From the NCBI GenBank assembly GCA_934183185.1, contig CAKPSO010000024.1, positions 1-20,524 of the forward strand: DNA of 20,524 nt, written 5' to 3'. The translations under genes and the position numbers were made by a program. Below, piece after piece: positions 1 to 8,114 of this stretch (position 1 is its first letter; each line of letters begins with the position of its first letter). Below the pieces are notes generated by a model that worked only from the letters and a program-made list of their open reading frames with translations, was not told the origin of the DNA and did no database searches. This DNA is from an uncultured Bacilli bacterium. GTDB taxonomy: Bacteria; Bacillota_I; Bacilli_A; RF39; UBA660.

Positions 1-1
1 T

Positions 2-1204
2 GCAGATTTAAGCGTTATAGGAGGACAAACATTTACAGCAACAGTAAATGTATATTCAAATGCTAAAGTAATATCAGAAGAAGAACAAGCATTAAGAAGT
101 AATACTGATATAAAAGATATAACTATAGGAGATACTAGTTTAACTAAAGTAGAAGGAAAAGACTGGAACTATGAAGTAGAGTTAGATAGTGAAACTACTA
201 CTAAGTTAAATATAGTACCTAAGTATTCATTAGCTAATGTAAAGATAGAAAAAGATAATCAAGTAATATCAAATAATAGTGAAGTAAGTCTAGTAGGTGG
301 AAATAACATCTATAAAGTAACAATTACTAGTACGGATCAAACAGCAACTAAAGAATACAAAATTAATATTAAAGTAAAACAGGCAGTACCATTAAAAGAT
401 GAAATAATGAAAAATACATTAGTTACAGCTACTCCAACACTAACTACATCAAGTAATAACACAAGTGATGCAAGTGGATTATATAAATCAACTGCTACTA
501 ATACAGGAGAGCCAACATATTACTTTAGAGGGAATGTTACTAATAACTATGTAAAGTTTGCTGGTCAAACATGGAGAATAGTAAGAGTAAATGAAGATGG
601 AACAATCCGAATCGTAATGCAAGATGGAATCAATAATAATACTGAATATGTATTTAATTCTAACACTAATAATTATACATATATGTATTATACAAATAGT
701 CAAGATAAGACTCAATTAGAAAGCTGGTATAAAACAAATATCGGAAGTAAACCTGATTTATCTAAAAATGTAGCTAGTGGAGCTTATTATTGTGAGCAAG
801 CAAAAACAAAAGACTCTGATAGTTGGACATCAGGAAGTGCAAATATGACCGTATATTCTAGTTATATACCAGACTTTAAATGTAGTAGTGATGGTAATGG
901 TAAAGGTGTAGTTAATGCAAGCGTAGGGTTACTTACTTATGATGAAGTAGTTTATGCTGGTGGATATCCATATTCAAAAAATAATAATTATTATTTATAT
1001 AATTCAGCTATCCAATGGAGGACAATGAGCCCCGCCGGATTCTCGGGTTCTTATGCCTATGTATGGGGCGGCGATATATCAGGTGGCATCTTCGCCACCT
1101 TTGTCAGCCTTACTCGCACCGTCCGTCCAGTTATTATCCTGAATGCTGATACTCAAATTTCAGATGGAAATGGTACTAGTGAAAATCCTTTTGTTATAAA
1201 TTAA
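2..1204 (+). CDS. Surface/exported repeat-domain protein, 5' end outside window
   Basis: The frame is open from base 2 to the TAA at 1202-1204, so this is the last 400 residues of a larger protein; the ATG at 407 is internal and has no ribosome binding site. Residues about 1-130 look like a cadherin-like or Ig-like beta-sandwich, with alternating hydrophobic strands ending in TKEYKINIKVK. Residues about 150-335 form a second module starting SGLYKST, with YYFRGNVTNNYVKFAGQTWR and the acidic turn VNEDGTIRIVMQDG, and a few Cys. The C-terminal segment (WRTMSP ... RTVRPVIIL) resembles a C-type-lectin-like tail and ends GTSENPFVIN. I know this architecture from exported proteins of gut Firmicutes, where it is thought to face the cell exterior; the ligand is unknown. 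The segment encoded at 1013-1141 has composition unlike the rest and is listed separately. A hairpin terminator follows. Exported location is inferred, as the signal peptide is not in the window. Confidence 0.8.
   Translation, partial: ADLSVIGGQTFTATVNVYSNAKVISEEEQALRSNTDIKDITIGDTSLTKVEGKDWNYEVELDSETTTKLNIVPKYSLANVKIEKDNQVISNNSEVSLVGGNNIYKVTITSTDQTATKEYKINIKVKQAVPLKDEIMKNTLVTATPTLTTSSNNTSDASGLYKSTATNTGEPTYYFRGNVTNNYVKFAGQTWRIVRVNEDGTIRIVMQDGINNNTEYVFNSNTNNYTYMYYTNSQDKTQLESWYKTNIGSKPDLSKNVASGAYYCEQAKTKDSDSWTSGSANMTVYSSYIPDFKCSSDGNGKGVVNASVGLLTYDEVVYAGGYPYSKNNNYYLYNSAIQWRTMSPAGFSGSYAYVWGGDISGGIFATFVSLTRTVRPVIILNADTQISDGNGTSENPFVIN
1013..1141 (+). other. Candidate hypervariable segment (DGR variable-region-like) inside surface gene
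   Basis: Counting directly, bases 1021-1140 hold 65 G/C of 120 (54%), against 13 of 60 just upstream and 18 of 60 just downstream. Of 43 codons here, 18 end in C, whereas only 20 of the 337 preceding codons do. From 1082 to 1126, 15 codons in a row end in a pyrimidine and only 5 of 45 sense-strand bases are A. This is what adenine-targeted mutagenic homing would leave when AAC/AAT codons become NNC/NNT. The position, about 60 bases before the stop and in a lectin-like C-terminus, fits a variable region of a diversity-generating retroelement (DGR). No reverse transcriptase or template repeat is in the window, so a recombined foreign cassette is the main alternative. Confidence 0.5.
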
Positions 1205-1216
1205 AATATTAACACA

Positions 1217-1243
1217 GAGATTGCGGATATCTGCAATCTTTTT
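1217..1243 (+). terminator. Rho-independent terminator after surface gene
   Basis: AGATTGC (1218-1224) pairs with GCAATCT (1233-1239), with further pairing inside the loop, and is followed by a short T-run. It separates the surface gene from the rlmN operon. Confidence 0.75.
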
Positions 1244-1303
1244 ACATTTATTTACACTTATAACTTTCTATTTGTAAAATTATCCATGTTATGTAACTTT
1301 TCA

Positions 1304-1312
1304 TGATATAAT
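1304..1312 (+). promoter_or_regulatory. Extended -10 promoter of the rlmN operon
   Basis: TGATATAAT is a perfect extended -10 (TGnTATAAT) with no good -35 at the usual spacing. Transcription would start near 1319, leaving about 19 bases before the GTG at 1338 but only about 7 before the GTG at 1326, which supports the later start. Confidence 0.55.
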
Positions 1313-1337
1313 TTATTATGTATAAGTGGGTGAAAAC

Positions 1338-2360
1338 GTGAATAATAATATATATAATCTTTCTTTACCTGATTTAGAAGACTATTTTATAAATAAAGGG
1401 GAAAAGAAGTTTAAAGCACAACAACTATTTGAATGGTTGTATCAGAAAAAAGTAGAATCATTTGATGAAATGACTAATCTAAAAAAAGAAACTATAGCGA
1501 TGCTTAAAAATGACTTTACTTTAAGAACTATAACTATTAAAAAAGTAGAACGTGATATCGATGTTAATAAATACCTATTTTATTTATCTGATGATGAAAA
1601 AGTAGAAGCAGTATTAATGAATCATGATTATGGTACTAGTTTGTGTATCTCAACTCAAGTTGGGTGTAATATGGGATGTAAGTTCTGTGAAAGTGGTAGA
1701 CTAAAAAAAGTACGTAACCTTGAAACACATGAAATGGTAGAACAAATCCTAACAGTTGAAAAAGAATGTGGAAAAAGAATAAGTCATGTAGTAGTAATGG
1801 GTATTGGAGAACCATTTGATAACTATGATAACCTAGTAAAATTTATTGAAATAATTAATCATCCAAAAGGAATAGCCTTGGGTAGTAGACATATTACAGT
1901 ATCTACCTGTGGAGTAATACCTAAAATAAAAGAATTTACTAAATTACCATATCAAGTTAATCTAGCTATTAGTTTACATGCACCTAATGATAAATTAAGA
2001 AGTGAGATTATGCCTATTAATAGAGCTTATCCATTAAAAGATTTAATTAATACACTAAAAGAATACATTAATAAAACTAATCGTCGTGTAACGTTTGAAT
2101 ATATTATGTTACAGGGAGTTAATGATCAAGAAGAACATGCCTTAGAATTAGTTAATCTAGTAAGAGGAATGAACTGTTATATTAATTTAATTCCATATAA
2201 TGAAACTAATAATATTTCATTTAAAAGAAGTAATTATGATACTATTACTAAGTTTTATGATATACTAAAGAAAAATAGAATTAATGCTACTATACGTAGA
2301 GAGTTTGGTTCTAAAATTAGTGCGGCTTGTGGACAACTAAGAAGTAAGAAGGAGGACTAA
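1338..2360 (+). CDS. rlmN: Dual-specificity 23S rRNA/tRNA adenine-C2 methyltransferase RlmN
   Basis: RlmN is a cytoplasmic radical-SAM enzyme that makes 2-methyladenosine in 23S rRNA (A2503 in E. coli) and in some tRNAs at A37. The 4Fe-4S motif is CNMGCKFC (cysteines 110, 114, 117 from this start). The cysteine of SLCIST, seven residues before the cluster, and the one in AACGQLR near the C-terminus match the two catalytic cysteines of the E. coli enzyme (C118 and C355). MGIGEPFDNYDN is the family's SAM-binding GGEP-like motif. At 340 residues the length is normal. I chose the GTG at 1338 because GGTGA lies just upstream and because family members begin close to NIYNLSLPDLEDYF; a GTG at 1326 is the alternative. 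It is first in an operon with prpC, whose Shine-Dalgarno lies in the last codons of rlmN. Confidence 0.95.
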   Translation: MNNNIYNLSLPDLEDYFINKGEKKFKAQQLFEWLYQKKVESFDEMTNLKKETIAMLKNDFTLRTITIKKVERDIDVNKYLFYLSDDEKVEAVLMNHDYGTSLCISTQVGCNMGCKFCESGRLKKVRNLETHEMVEQILTVEKECGKRISHVVVMGIGEPFDNYDNLVKFIEIINHPKGIALGSRHITVSTCGVIPKIKEFTKLPYQVNLAISLHAPNDKLRSEIMPINRAYPLKDLINTLKEYINKTNRRVTFEYIMLQGVNDQEEHALELVNLVRGMNCYINLIPYNETNNISFKRSNYDTITKFYDILKKNRINATIRREFGSKISAACGQLRSKKED

Positions 2361-2361
2361 T

Positions 2362-3105
2362 ATGAAGGCTTTTTGTATGACAGATACTGGTAGAGTAAGA
2401 GATCATAATGAAGATAGTGTTTTAATAGTTAGAAATCAAAATAATGATTACCTACTAGCTGTAGCTGATGGTATGGGTGGACATAGAGCTGGAGAAGTTG
2501 CTTCATCTATTGCGATTAGTTATTTAGGAAAACACTTTCAAGAAAGTTTTATTAATTTAACTAAGGATCAAGCTATAGATTGGTTACAAAATAGTGCTAC
2601 TAAAATAAATGAATTAATTTTTGATTATGCTGATAATCATCCTGAAAGTAAAGGAATGGGATCAACACTAGTAGTAGCTGTTAGTACAGATAACTATGTT
2701 TTATTTGGTAATATTGGAGATTCTAGTGGTTTTGCGTTAAAGAATGGAGAATTACATAAAGTTACTTATGATCATACATTAGTAAACTTATTAGTAACAG
2801 CTGGAGAATTAACTAAAGAGGAAGCTAAAGATCATCCTAAGAGGAATGTTTTGATGAAAGCTTTAGGAGCTAATAAAAATATAGATATGGATATATTTGA
2901 TTGTGATCCACAAATAGAAGGTATTTTATTATGTAGTGATGGTTTAACTAATATGTTAGAAGTAGAACAAATACAGAGAGTATTATTAAGTGATTTAACT
3001 ATTGAAGATAAACTAACTAAACTTATAAATAAAGCTAATAATCGTGGGGGACCAGATAATATTTCAGTTAGTTATTTAATTAGAAGTGAAGGTGAAGAAG
3101 AATGA
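2362..3105 (+). CDS. prpC: PP2C-type Ser/Thr protein phosphatase PrpC
   Basis: This 247-residue cytoplasmic metal-dependent phosphatase removes phosphate from proteins phosphorylated by the neighbouring kinase. PP2C motifs appear in order: DHNEDS (14-19), ADGMGGH (35-41, D36/G37 metal site), GSTLVV (100-105), GNIGDS (116-121), CSDGLTN (191-197, D193) and GGPDN (229-233, D232). All expected metal-binding aspartates are present. After GDS the usual Arg is Ser, a small difference from the common GDSR. The start follows GGAGGAC at the end of rlmN. Its TGA overlaps the kinase ATG by four bases (ATGA), so the pair is probably translationally coupled, giving matched levels of opposing enzymes. The prpC-prkC pairing is standard in Firmicutes. 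Confidence 0.95.
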   Translation: MKAFCMTDTGRVRDHNEDSVLIVRNQNNDYLLAVADGMGGHRAGEVASSIAISYLGKHFQESFINLTKDQAIDWLQNSATKINELIFDYADNHPESKGMGSTLVVAVSTDNYVLFGNIGDSSGFALKNGELHKVTYDHTLVNLLVTAGELTKEEAKDHPKRNVLMKALGANKNIDMDIFDCDPQIEGILLCSDGLTNMLEVEQIQRVLLSDLTIEDKLTKLINKANNRGGPDNISVSYLIRSEGEEE

Positions 3106-4892
3106 TAGAAAAGGGGCAAATGATTAATGATCGTTATGAGGTCATTAAAAGTATTGGTGAAGGTGGTATGGCTAATGTTTATTTAGCCTATGATACTATT
3201 TTAGATAGAAGAGTAGCTGTTAAGGTTTTAAGAGGAGATTTATCTAATGATGAGAAGTTCGTTAGACGTTTTCAGAGAGAAGCTTTATCAGCATCAAGTC
3301 TTTCACATCCTAATATAGTTGAGATGTATGATGTGGGAGAAGATAATGGTTTATACTATATCGTAATGGAATATATTGAGGGTAAAACTTTAAAACAATT
3401 AATTAAGAAACGTGGTAGTTTAACTTTAAGTGAAGCTATTGATATTATGTTACAGTTAACTGATGGTATCTCTCATGCTCATGATAGCTATATTATTCAT
3501 CGTGATTTAAAACCACAAAATATTATGATATGTGAAGATGGTACTATTAAAATTACTGATTTTGGTATTGCAATGGCATTAAATTCTACTCAACTTACAC
3601 AGACTAATAGTGTTATGGGTAGTGTACATTATTTACCTCCTGAACAAGCTAGTGGTAAAGGAGCAACCATTCGTAGTGATATTTATTCAATGGGAATACT
3701 ATTCTATGAATTATTAACTGGTAGTTTACCATTTAAAGGAGATAATGCTGTTGAGATAGCCTTGAAACAATTGCGTGATGAAATTCCTAGTGTTCGTAAG
3801 AAGAATCCTTCTATTCCTCAGAGCGTAGAAAACGTTATTATAAAAGCTACTGCTAAAAATCCTAAGAATCGTTACGCAGATGCTAAAGAGATGCATGCAG
3901 ATTTATTAACAGTTTTAAATGATGATAGAATGAATGAAAAGAAGATACAATTTAAGTATCCAGAACATGAAATAGATGATAGTACTAAGAGTATTAGTGT
4001 AATTAAGAAGAAGACTGATGCTAAAGTAAATGATGGTAAAACTAGTGATGAAGAGGATAAAAATAAAAATCAAGAGGAATTACTGGAGGAAGATAATACT
4101 GTTAAGAAAACTAATGTAGTTATATGGATATTATCTGGTATATTTGTGCTTACTGTTTTAGTAGTTTTATCAGTAGTTTTAGTTATTCCAGCACTTACTA
4201 AAGTACCTGATATTAAAATACCTGATGTTAGTAATAGTAGCGTTATTGATGCAGAAGCTACTCTTAAGAAAGCTGGTTTTGAAGTAGCACTCGAGACTAA
4301 GAAAGAAGAAAATGAAAAGGTAGATAAAGGTAACGTTATTAAGACTTCACCTAGAGCTGGTAGAAGTGTTAAGAAAGGTTCTACTATTACTATTTATGAA
4401 TCTTTAGGAAAAGAAACATACGTTATTGAAGATTATACAGGAGAAAATTATATTCAAATAGAAACTAGATTAAAGGAAGTATATGGATTAGAAGTAACTA
4501 TTGAGAAAAAAGATGTAGATAATGTTAATGACTATAAAGAAGAAAATATAATAGGACAGAGTATAGAAAAGGGTACTACAGTAGCTAAAGGAGACAAAAT
4601 AACTTTATATATTCCTAATATTATTGAAGATGGGTATCCAAATATGGTAGAAGATGGTTGGGCAGTTGCGGATGTAGAAGCTTTCTGTGAAAAGTATAAT
4701 ATTACTTTAAAGATTGATTATCAAACCACTACTGATTATAGTGAAGGTACTTTAATTAGTCAGTCTAGATCACCTAAAACACCTATTGTTTCTGGATCAA
4801 ATTTAAAAATAGTAGTTGCACAGGCACCTAATGATAATGTTAGTCCTACACCTAGTCCAACTGCTACACCAAGTTCGTCTACTGAAGAGTAA
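3102..4892 (+). CDS. prkC: PASTA-domain membrane Ser/Thr protein kinase PrkC/StkP
   Basis: This 596-residue kinase has a cytoplasmic catalytic domain (about 11-270), a charged juxtamembrane linker, one transmembrane helix (about 337-362) and an outer region. Kinase hallmarks are the glycine loop GEGGMANVY (19-27), Lys41 in VAVKVL, HRDLKPQN (133-140) and DFGIA (153-157). Outside are three PASTA repeats (about 368-436, 437-507, 508-573), which in the family bind muropeptides or unlinked peptidoglycan and tune wall growth, division and dormancy exit. The extreme C-terminus is a Pro/Thr/Ser tail (SPTPSPTATPSSSTEE), probably a flexible wall-spanning end; a similar stretch occurs in the SGNH hydrolase at 14742. 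It overlaps prpC by four bases and is followed twelve bases later by rsgA. The domain order makes the assignment secure; its substrates here are unknown. Confidence 0.96.
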   Translation: MIEKGQMINDRYEVIKSIGEGGMANVYLAYDTILDRRVAVKVLRGDLSNDEKFVRRFQREALSASSLSHPNIVEMYDVGEDNGLYYIVMEYIEGKTLKQLIKKRGSLTLSEAIDIMLQLTDGISHAHDSYIIHRDLKPQNIMICEDGTIKITDFGIAMALNSTQLTQTNSVMGSVHYLPPEQASGKGATIRSDIYSMGILFYELLTGSLPFKGDNAVEIALKQLRDEIPSVRKKNPSIPQSVENVIIKATAKNPKNRYADAKEMHADLLTVLNDDRMNEKKIQFKYPEHEIDDSTKSISVIKKKTDAKVNDGKTSDEEDKNKNQEELLEEDNTVKKTNVVIWILSGIFVLTVLVVLSVVLVIPALTKVPDIKIPDVSNSSVIDAEATLKKAGFEVALETKKEENEKVDKGNVIKTSPRAGRSVKKGSTITIYESLGKETYVIEDYTGENYIQIETRLKEVYGLEVTIEKKDVDNVNDYKEENIIGQSIEKGTTVAKGDKITLYIPNIIEDGYPNMVEDGWAVADVEAFCEKYNITLKIDYQTTTDYSEGTLISQSRSPKTPIVSGSNLKIVVAQAPNDNVSPTPSPTATPSSSTEE

Positions 4893-4904
4893 AGGAGACT
4901 ATGT

Positions 4905-5741
4905 ATGAAAGGTCAAATTATAAAAATATTAAGTAATCTATATTTCGTGAATGCTAATAACGAAGTATATGAATGCCATTCTCGTGGGAAATTTAGAAAA
5001 GATAAGATAACTCCAGTGGTTGGTGATAATGTTATCTTTGATTGTGAGGATAAATATATTTTAGAAATTTTACCTAGAAAGAATATATTAGTAAGGCCAC
5101 CGGTAGCTAATATTAGTCAGGGAATAATAGTTACTAGTGTTAAACATCCTGATTTTTCAAGTAATTTGCTTGATAAATTAATATCGATGTTAGAGTATCA
5201 TAATATAAAACCAATACTATGTTTTTCAAAGTGGGATTTACTGGATCAAGATGAAAGTAAAAACATGGAAAAAATAGTTAATTATTATAATAGTATTGGT
5301 TATACTACAGTTATTAATACTGAGTTAGATAAAATAAAAAGTATGTTAACTGGAAATACTAGTGTTTTTACTGGACAGACTGGTGCTGGTAAATCTACTT
5401 TGATGAATTTGCTTGATCCTACACTTAACTTAGAAACAGATGAAATATCAGAAGCATTAGGAAGAGGAAAACATACTACGCGTCATGTTGAGTTGATTGA
5501 AATGTATGGTGGTAAGGTTTTAGATACTCCTGGATTTTCTTCACTTAGTTTTGATGATTTAGATAAAGAGGATATTAGAGATACTTTTATTGAATTTAAA
5601 AATTATCCTTGTTTATATAAAGACTGTATGCATATTAATGAGCATGAATGTGAAGTAAAAAAGAATGTTAATAATGGAAATATAATGGAATCTCGTTATA
5701 TTAATTATCAGAAATTTATTCAGAATAAGGGGAGGTACTAG
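4905..5741 (+). CDS. rsgA: Ribosome small-subunit maturation GTPase RsgA
   Basis: RsgA is a 30S-stimulated GTPase that helps late assembly of the small subunit near the decoding centre. The protein has the family's circular permutation: an N-terminal OB-fold (about 1-65), then G4 as SKWD (108-111, in place of NKxD), G1 as GQTGAGKST (157-165), the switch RGKHTTRH (187-194) and G3 DTPG (207-210). The C-terminal zinc site C236-x4-C241-x-H243-x5-C249 is exact. The length of 278 is slightly short but complete. AAAGGAGA precedes the ATG. It sits between prkC and rpe, with one base separating its stop from the rpe start, as in many Firmicutes. The only deviation is Ser for Asn in G4, which some RsgA-like GTPases tolerate. 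Confidence 0.95.
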   Translation: MKGQIIKILSNLYFVNANNEVYECHSRGKFRKDKITPVVGDNVIFDCEDKYILEILPRKNILVRPPVANISQGIIVTSVKHPDFSSNLLDKLISMLEYHNIKPILCFSKWDLLDQDESKNMEKIVNYYNSIGYTTVINTELDKIKSMLTGNTSVFTGQTGAGKSTLMNLLDPTLNLETDEISEALGRGKHTTRHVELIEMYGGKVLDTPGFSSLSFDDLDKEDIRDTFIEFKNYPCLYKDCMHINEHECEVKKNVNNGNIMESRYINYQKFIQNKGRY

Positions 5742-5742
5742 T

Positions 5743-6369
5743 ATGAAAATTGCAGCCTCATTTCTATCATGTAGTAATATTAAGAATGCCATAAAAAAAT
5801 TAGATATAACTGATATTGATTATATACATGTTGACGTTATTGATGGTAAATTCGTATCTGGTACACAGATTCCACTAAGAAAATTAAAGAAAATATATAA
5901 ATATACTTCTAAACGTTTACAGGTACATTTAATGGTAGATAAACCTAAAAATTATATTAAGAAATTTGCATTACTTAATACGGATACAATTATTATTCAT
6001 GTAGAAGTAAAAGAAAATCTAGAAGAAAATTTAAATTTAATACATAGTTATGCTATGAAAAATGGACTAGCTATTAATCCTGATACTGATATTTCATTAT
6101 TAAAGCCATATTTAGATAAAATAGATACAATATTAGTAATGAGTGTTAATCCTGGACTTGGGGGACAAGAATTTATCTCTTCATCTGTTGATAGAATAAA
6201 ACAAATTAAAAAAATGATTGGTAAGAAGAGGATTCAGTTAGTAGTTGATGGTGGTATTAAAATGGAACAAGCTCTTATACTAAAGAAGATACCAGTTAAT
6301 ATTATAGTAGCTGGCTCTTATATTACTAATAGTGATGATTATCAAGCTAGTATTGATAAATTACGTTAA
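5743..6369 (+). CDS. rpe: Ribulose-phosphate 3-epimerase
   Basis: This cytoplasmic TIM-barrel enzyme interconverts D-ribulose 5-phosphate and D-xylulose 5-phosphate. Metal and catalytic residues are visible: H29 and D31 in IHVDVIDG, H62 in VHLMV, and D169 in VDGGI. The phosphate-binding loops are MSVNPGLGGQ (133-142) and the C-terminal VAGSYI. At 208 residues it is a little shorter than typical members (about 215-225). The family's HVDxMDG is HVDVIDG here, a conservative change. GGGGAGG precedes the start. It is last in the rlmN operon, ending in a clear terminator. Its product is the substrate of the phosphoketolase encoded at 9210, so the two probably work in one pentose route. A related sugar-phosphate epimerase (for example allulose 6-phosphate) cannot be excluded, but the operon position favours Rpe. 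Confidence 0.9.
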   Translation: MKIAASFLSCSNIKNAIKKLDITDIDYIHVDVIDGKFVSGTQIPLRKLKKIYKYTSKRLQVHLMVDKPKNYIKKFALLNTDTIIIHVEVKENLEENLNLIHSYAMKNGLAINPDTDISLLKPYLDKIDTILVMSVNPGLGGQEFISSSVDRIKQIKKMIGKKRIQLVVDGGIKMEQALILKKIPVNIIVAGSYITNSDDYQASIDKLR

Positions 6370-6458
6370 TTATTTAAATTTTTAAGATTTGAGAATTTAC
6401 TAACTAGAAAATTTAGAAAGTATTAGTGAAAATAGAAATTTATGTTATATTTATATGG

Positions 6459-6488
6459 GCAAAGTTAAAAATTCTGACTTTGCTTTTT
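6459..6488 (+). terminator. Terminator of the rlmN-rpe operon
   Basis: GCAAAGT (6459-6465) pairs with ACTTTGC (6477-6483), followed by TTTTT. The 89 bases between the rpe stop and this hairpin hold no recognisable gene or RNA. Confidence 0.8.
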
Positions 6489-6491
6489 AAG

Positions 6492-6500
6492 TGTTATTAT
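6492..6500 (+). promoter_or_regulatory. Possible extended -10 promoter for the helicase gene
   Basis: TGTTATTAT matches TGnTATAAT with one change and lies just after the terminator. There is no convincing -35. GGTGA at 6514-6518 serves as ribosome binding site for the ATG at 6524. Confidence 0.35.
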
Positions 6501-6523
6501 CTTATACTGATTCTGGTGATTAA

Positions 6524-8068
6524 ATGAATCAAAAAATATGTGGTTATCAATTAGATAATCAGCAACAAGATATAGTTTTAGATGATAATAAATACTTATT
6601 AGTAGTAGCGGGAGCAGGAAGCGGTAAAACACTTACTATATTGGGAAAAATCTATTATTTAGTGGCAGTAAAAAAAATAGATCCTAAAGATATCTTAGCT
6701 ATTTCATTTACTAGAGCTAGTGCTAATAGTTTAAAAGAAAAAATAGAAAAAGAATTTAACTATACGATGCCGGTTTATACTTTTCATAAATTATCATTAG
6801 AAATATTAAAAAACAGTAATAATAAATATAAGATTGCTGATAGTAATGGTCTGGAGAGTATAATACATGAATTTTTTACTATAAGTATTTTAGATTATCC
6901 TGATTATATGAAGATAGTATTAAGATATTTTAATATAAAGAGTAATAAGAATATAAAAGAGAAATACCAATTATTTTATAATAATAATTATCAGAAAGTG
7001 GAGCTCTTAGAAAGATTAATATCAACATTTTTACATTTATTAAAATGTAATGATTATAAGTTGAATGATTTTACTAAGTTTTTAAAGAAGATAAAACATA
7101 CTCTTTCTTATAAGACATATAAAAAAGAAAAATGCTTTTTAATATTAGCACTTAATTTTTATATTCAGTATCAAGATTACTTAAAGGAAAATAATGAAAT
7201 AGATTTTGATGATATGATTAGTTATGCTACTAATTATGTTAGAGAAAATGGTATTATACATAATTATAAGTACATCATTATAGATGAATATCAAGATACA
7301 TCTTATGTTAGGTTTTGCTTAGTAAAAGAAATAATAAATAAAACTGGTTCTAAGTTAATGGTAGTGGGAGATGATTTTCAATCTATTTATAGATTTACTG
7401 GATGTGATTTATCTTTGTTTTTAGATTTTAATAAGTATTTTCCTGGAGCTAAGATTAAAAAAATTGAAAATACTTATCGAAATAGTCAAGAATTAATAAG
7501 AGTTGCTGGAGATTTTGTGATGAAGAATAGAAAACAGATAAAGAAAAATCTTAAATCACATAAGAGACTTAATAAACCAATACAGATAGTTTATTATAAA
7601 AATAATATTAGAAGTACTTTTAAAAAATTAATTGAAGAAATATATCATAATACTAGTAAACCAATTATGATACTGGGTAGAAATAATCATGATATTAATA
7701 GAATTTTAGATAGTGAAATTACTATGGATAAAGATGGAAAGATCAGTTATTCAAAAAATAGAAATATTATTTTATATTATATGACTTCTCATAAGTCTAA
7801 GGGTTTAGAGGAAGAAAATGTTATTATAATTAATATGGATAATAGTTTTTTAGGTTTTCCTAATCAAATAAAAGATGATCGTATTATTAGAGTTGTGAAT
7901 AAATCATTTGAAAAATATCCTTTTAGTGAGGAAAGAAGATTATTTTATGTAGCTATTACTCGTACTAAAAATTATACTTATTTATTAGTTCCAGATAAGA
8001 ATAAGTCTCAGTTTATTGAAGAAATATTAAAAACTCATAAAAAGTATATCTCAATTAAAACTAGCTAA
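6524..8068 (+). CDS. UvrD/PcrA-like superfamily 1 DNA helicase, compact
   Basis: This is an ATP-dependent 3'-5' superfamily 1A helicase or translocase. Motifs in order: Q-motif QLDNQQQDIV (9-18), Walker A AGAGSGKT (29-36), Ia ISFTRASA, YTFHKL, Walker B DEYQD (254-258), III GDDFQSIYRF (from 282), IV TYRNSQELI, V TSHKSKGLEEENVII and VI RRLFYVAITRTKN. All core motifs are intact, so it should be active. At 514 residues it is shorter than UvrD or PcrA (about 650-750); the accessory 1B/2B regions appear reduced, closer to small RNA-polymerase- or repair-associated UvrD-like proteins. No nuclease domain is present. It is a single-gene unit between a terminator and the next promoter. Its process (repair, replication restart or transcription-related) cannot be read from the sequence, and I would not call it pcrA. 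Confidence 0.9.
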   Translation: MNQKICGYQLDNQQQDIVLDDNKYLLVVAGAGSGKTLTILGKIYYLVAVKKIDPKDILAISFTRASANSLKEKIEKEFNYTMPVYTFHKLSLEILKNSNNKYKIADSNGLESIIHEFFTISILDYPDYMKIVLRYFNIKSNKNIKEKYQLFYNNNYQKVELLERLISTFLHLLKCNDYKLNDFTKFLKKIKHTLSYKTYKKEKCFLILALNFYIQYQDYLKENNEIDFDDMISYATNYVRENGIIHNYKYIIIDEYQDTSYVRFCLVKEIINKTGSKLMVVGDDFQSIYRFTGCDLSLFLDFNKYFPGAKIKKIENTYRNSQELIRVAGDFVMKNRKQIKKNLKSHKRLNKPIQIVYYKNNIRSTFKKLIEEIYHNTSKPIMILGRNNHDINRILDSEITMDKDGKISYSKNRNIILYYMTSHKSKGLEEENVIIINMDNSFLGFPNQIKDDRIIRVVNKSFEKYPFSEERRLFYVAITRTKNYTYLLVPDKNKSQFIEEILKTHKKYISIKTS

Positions 8069-8081
8069 ATACCAATAAATG

Positions 8082-8090
8082 TGTTATAAT
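8082..8090 (+). promoter_or_regulatory. Extended -10 promoter of the tandem GNAT genes
   Basis: TGTTATAAT is a perfect TGnTATAAT in the short gap between the helicase stop and the first GNAT gene, with no clear -35. AGAGGAA precedes the ATG at 8115. Confidence 0.55.
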
Positions 8091-8114
8091 AGGCAACGTT
8101 GAAAGAGGAATAGT

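Noticed and set aside
488..715. Minus-strand open frame of 75 codons
   Set aside because: It lies wholly within the surface-protein gene, reads as low-complexity I/S/Y residues and has no ribosome binding site.
407..1204. ATG at 407 as the start of a 265-residue protein
   Set aside because: The frame is open without a stop back to base 2, the upstream residues form a plausible beta-sandwich, and there is no Shine-Dalgarno before 407.
6370..6458. Possible small RNA or small gene after rpe
   Set aside because: Only very short open frames and no stable structure apart from the terminator at 6459-6488.
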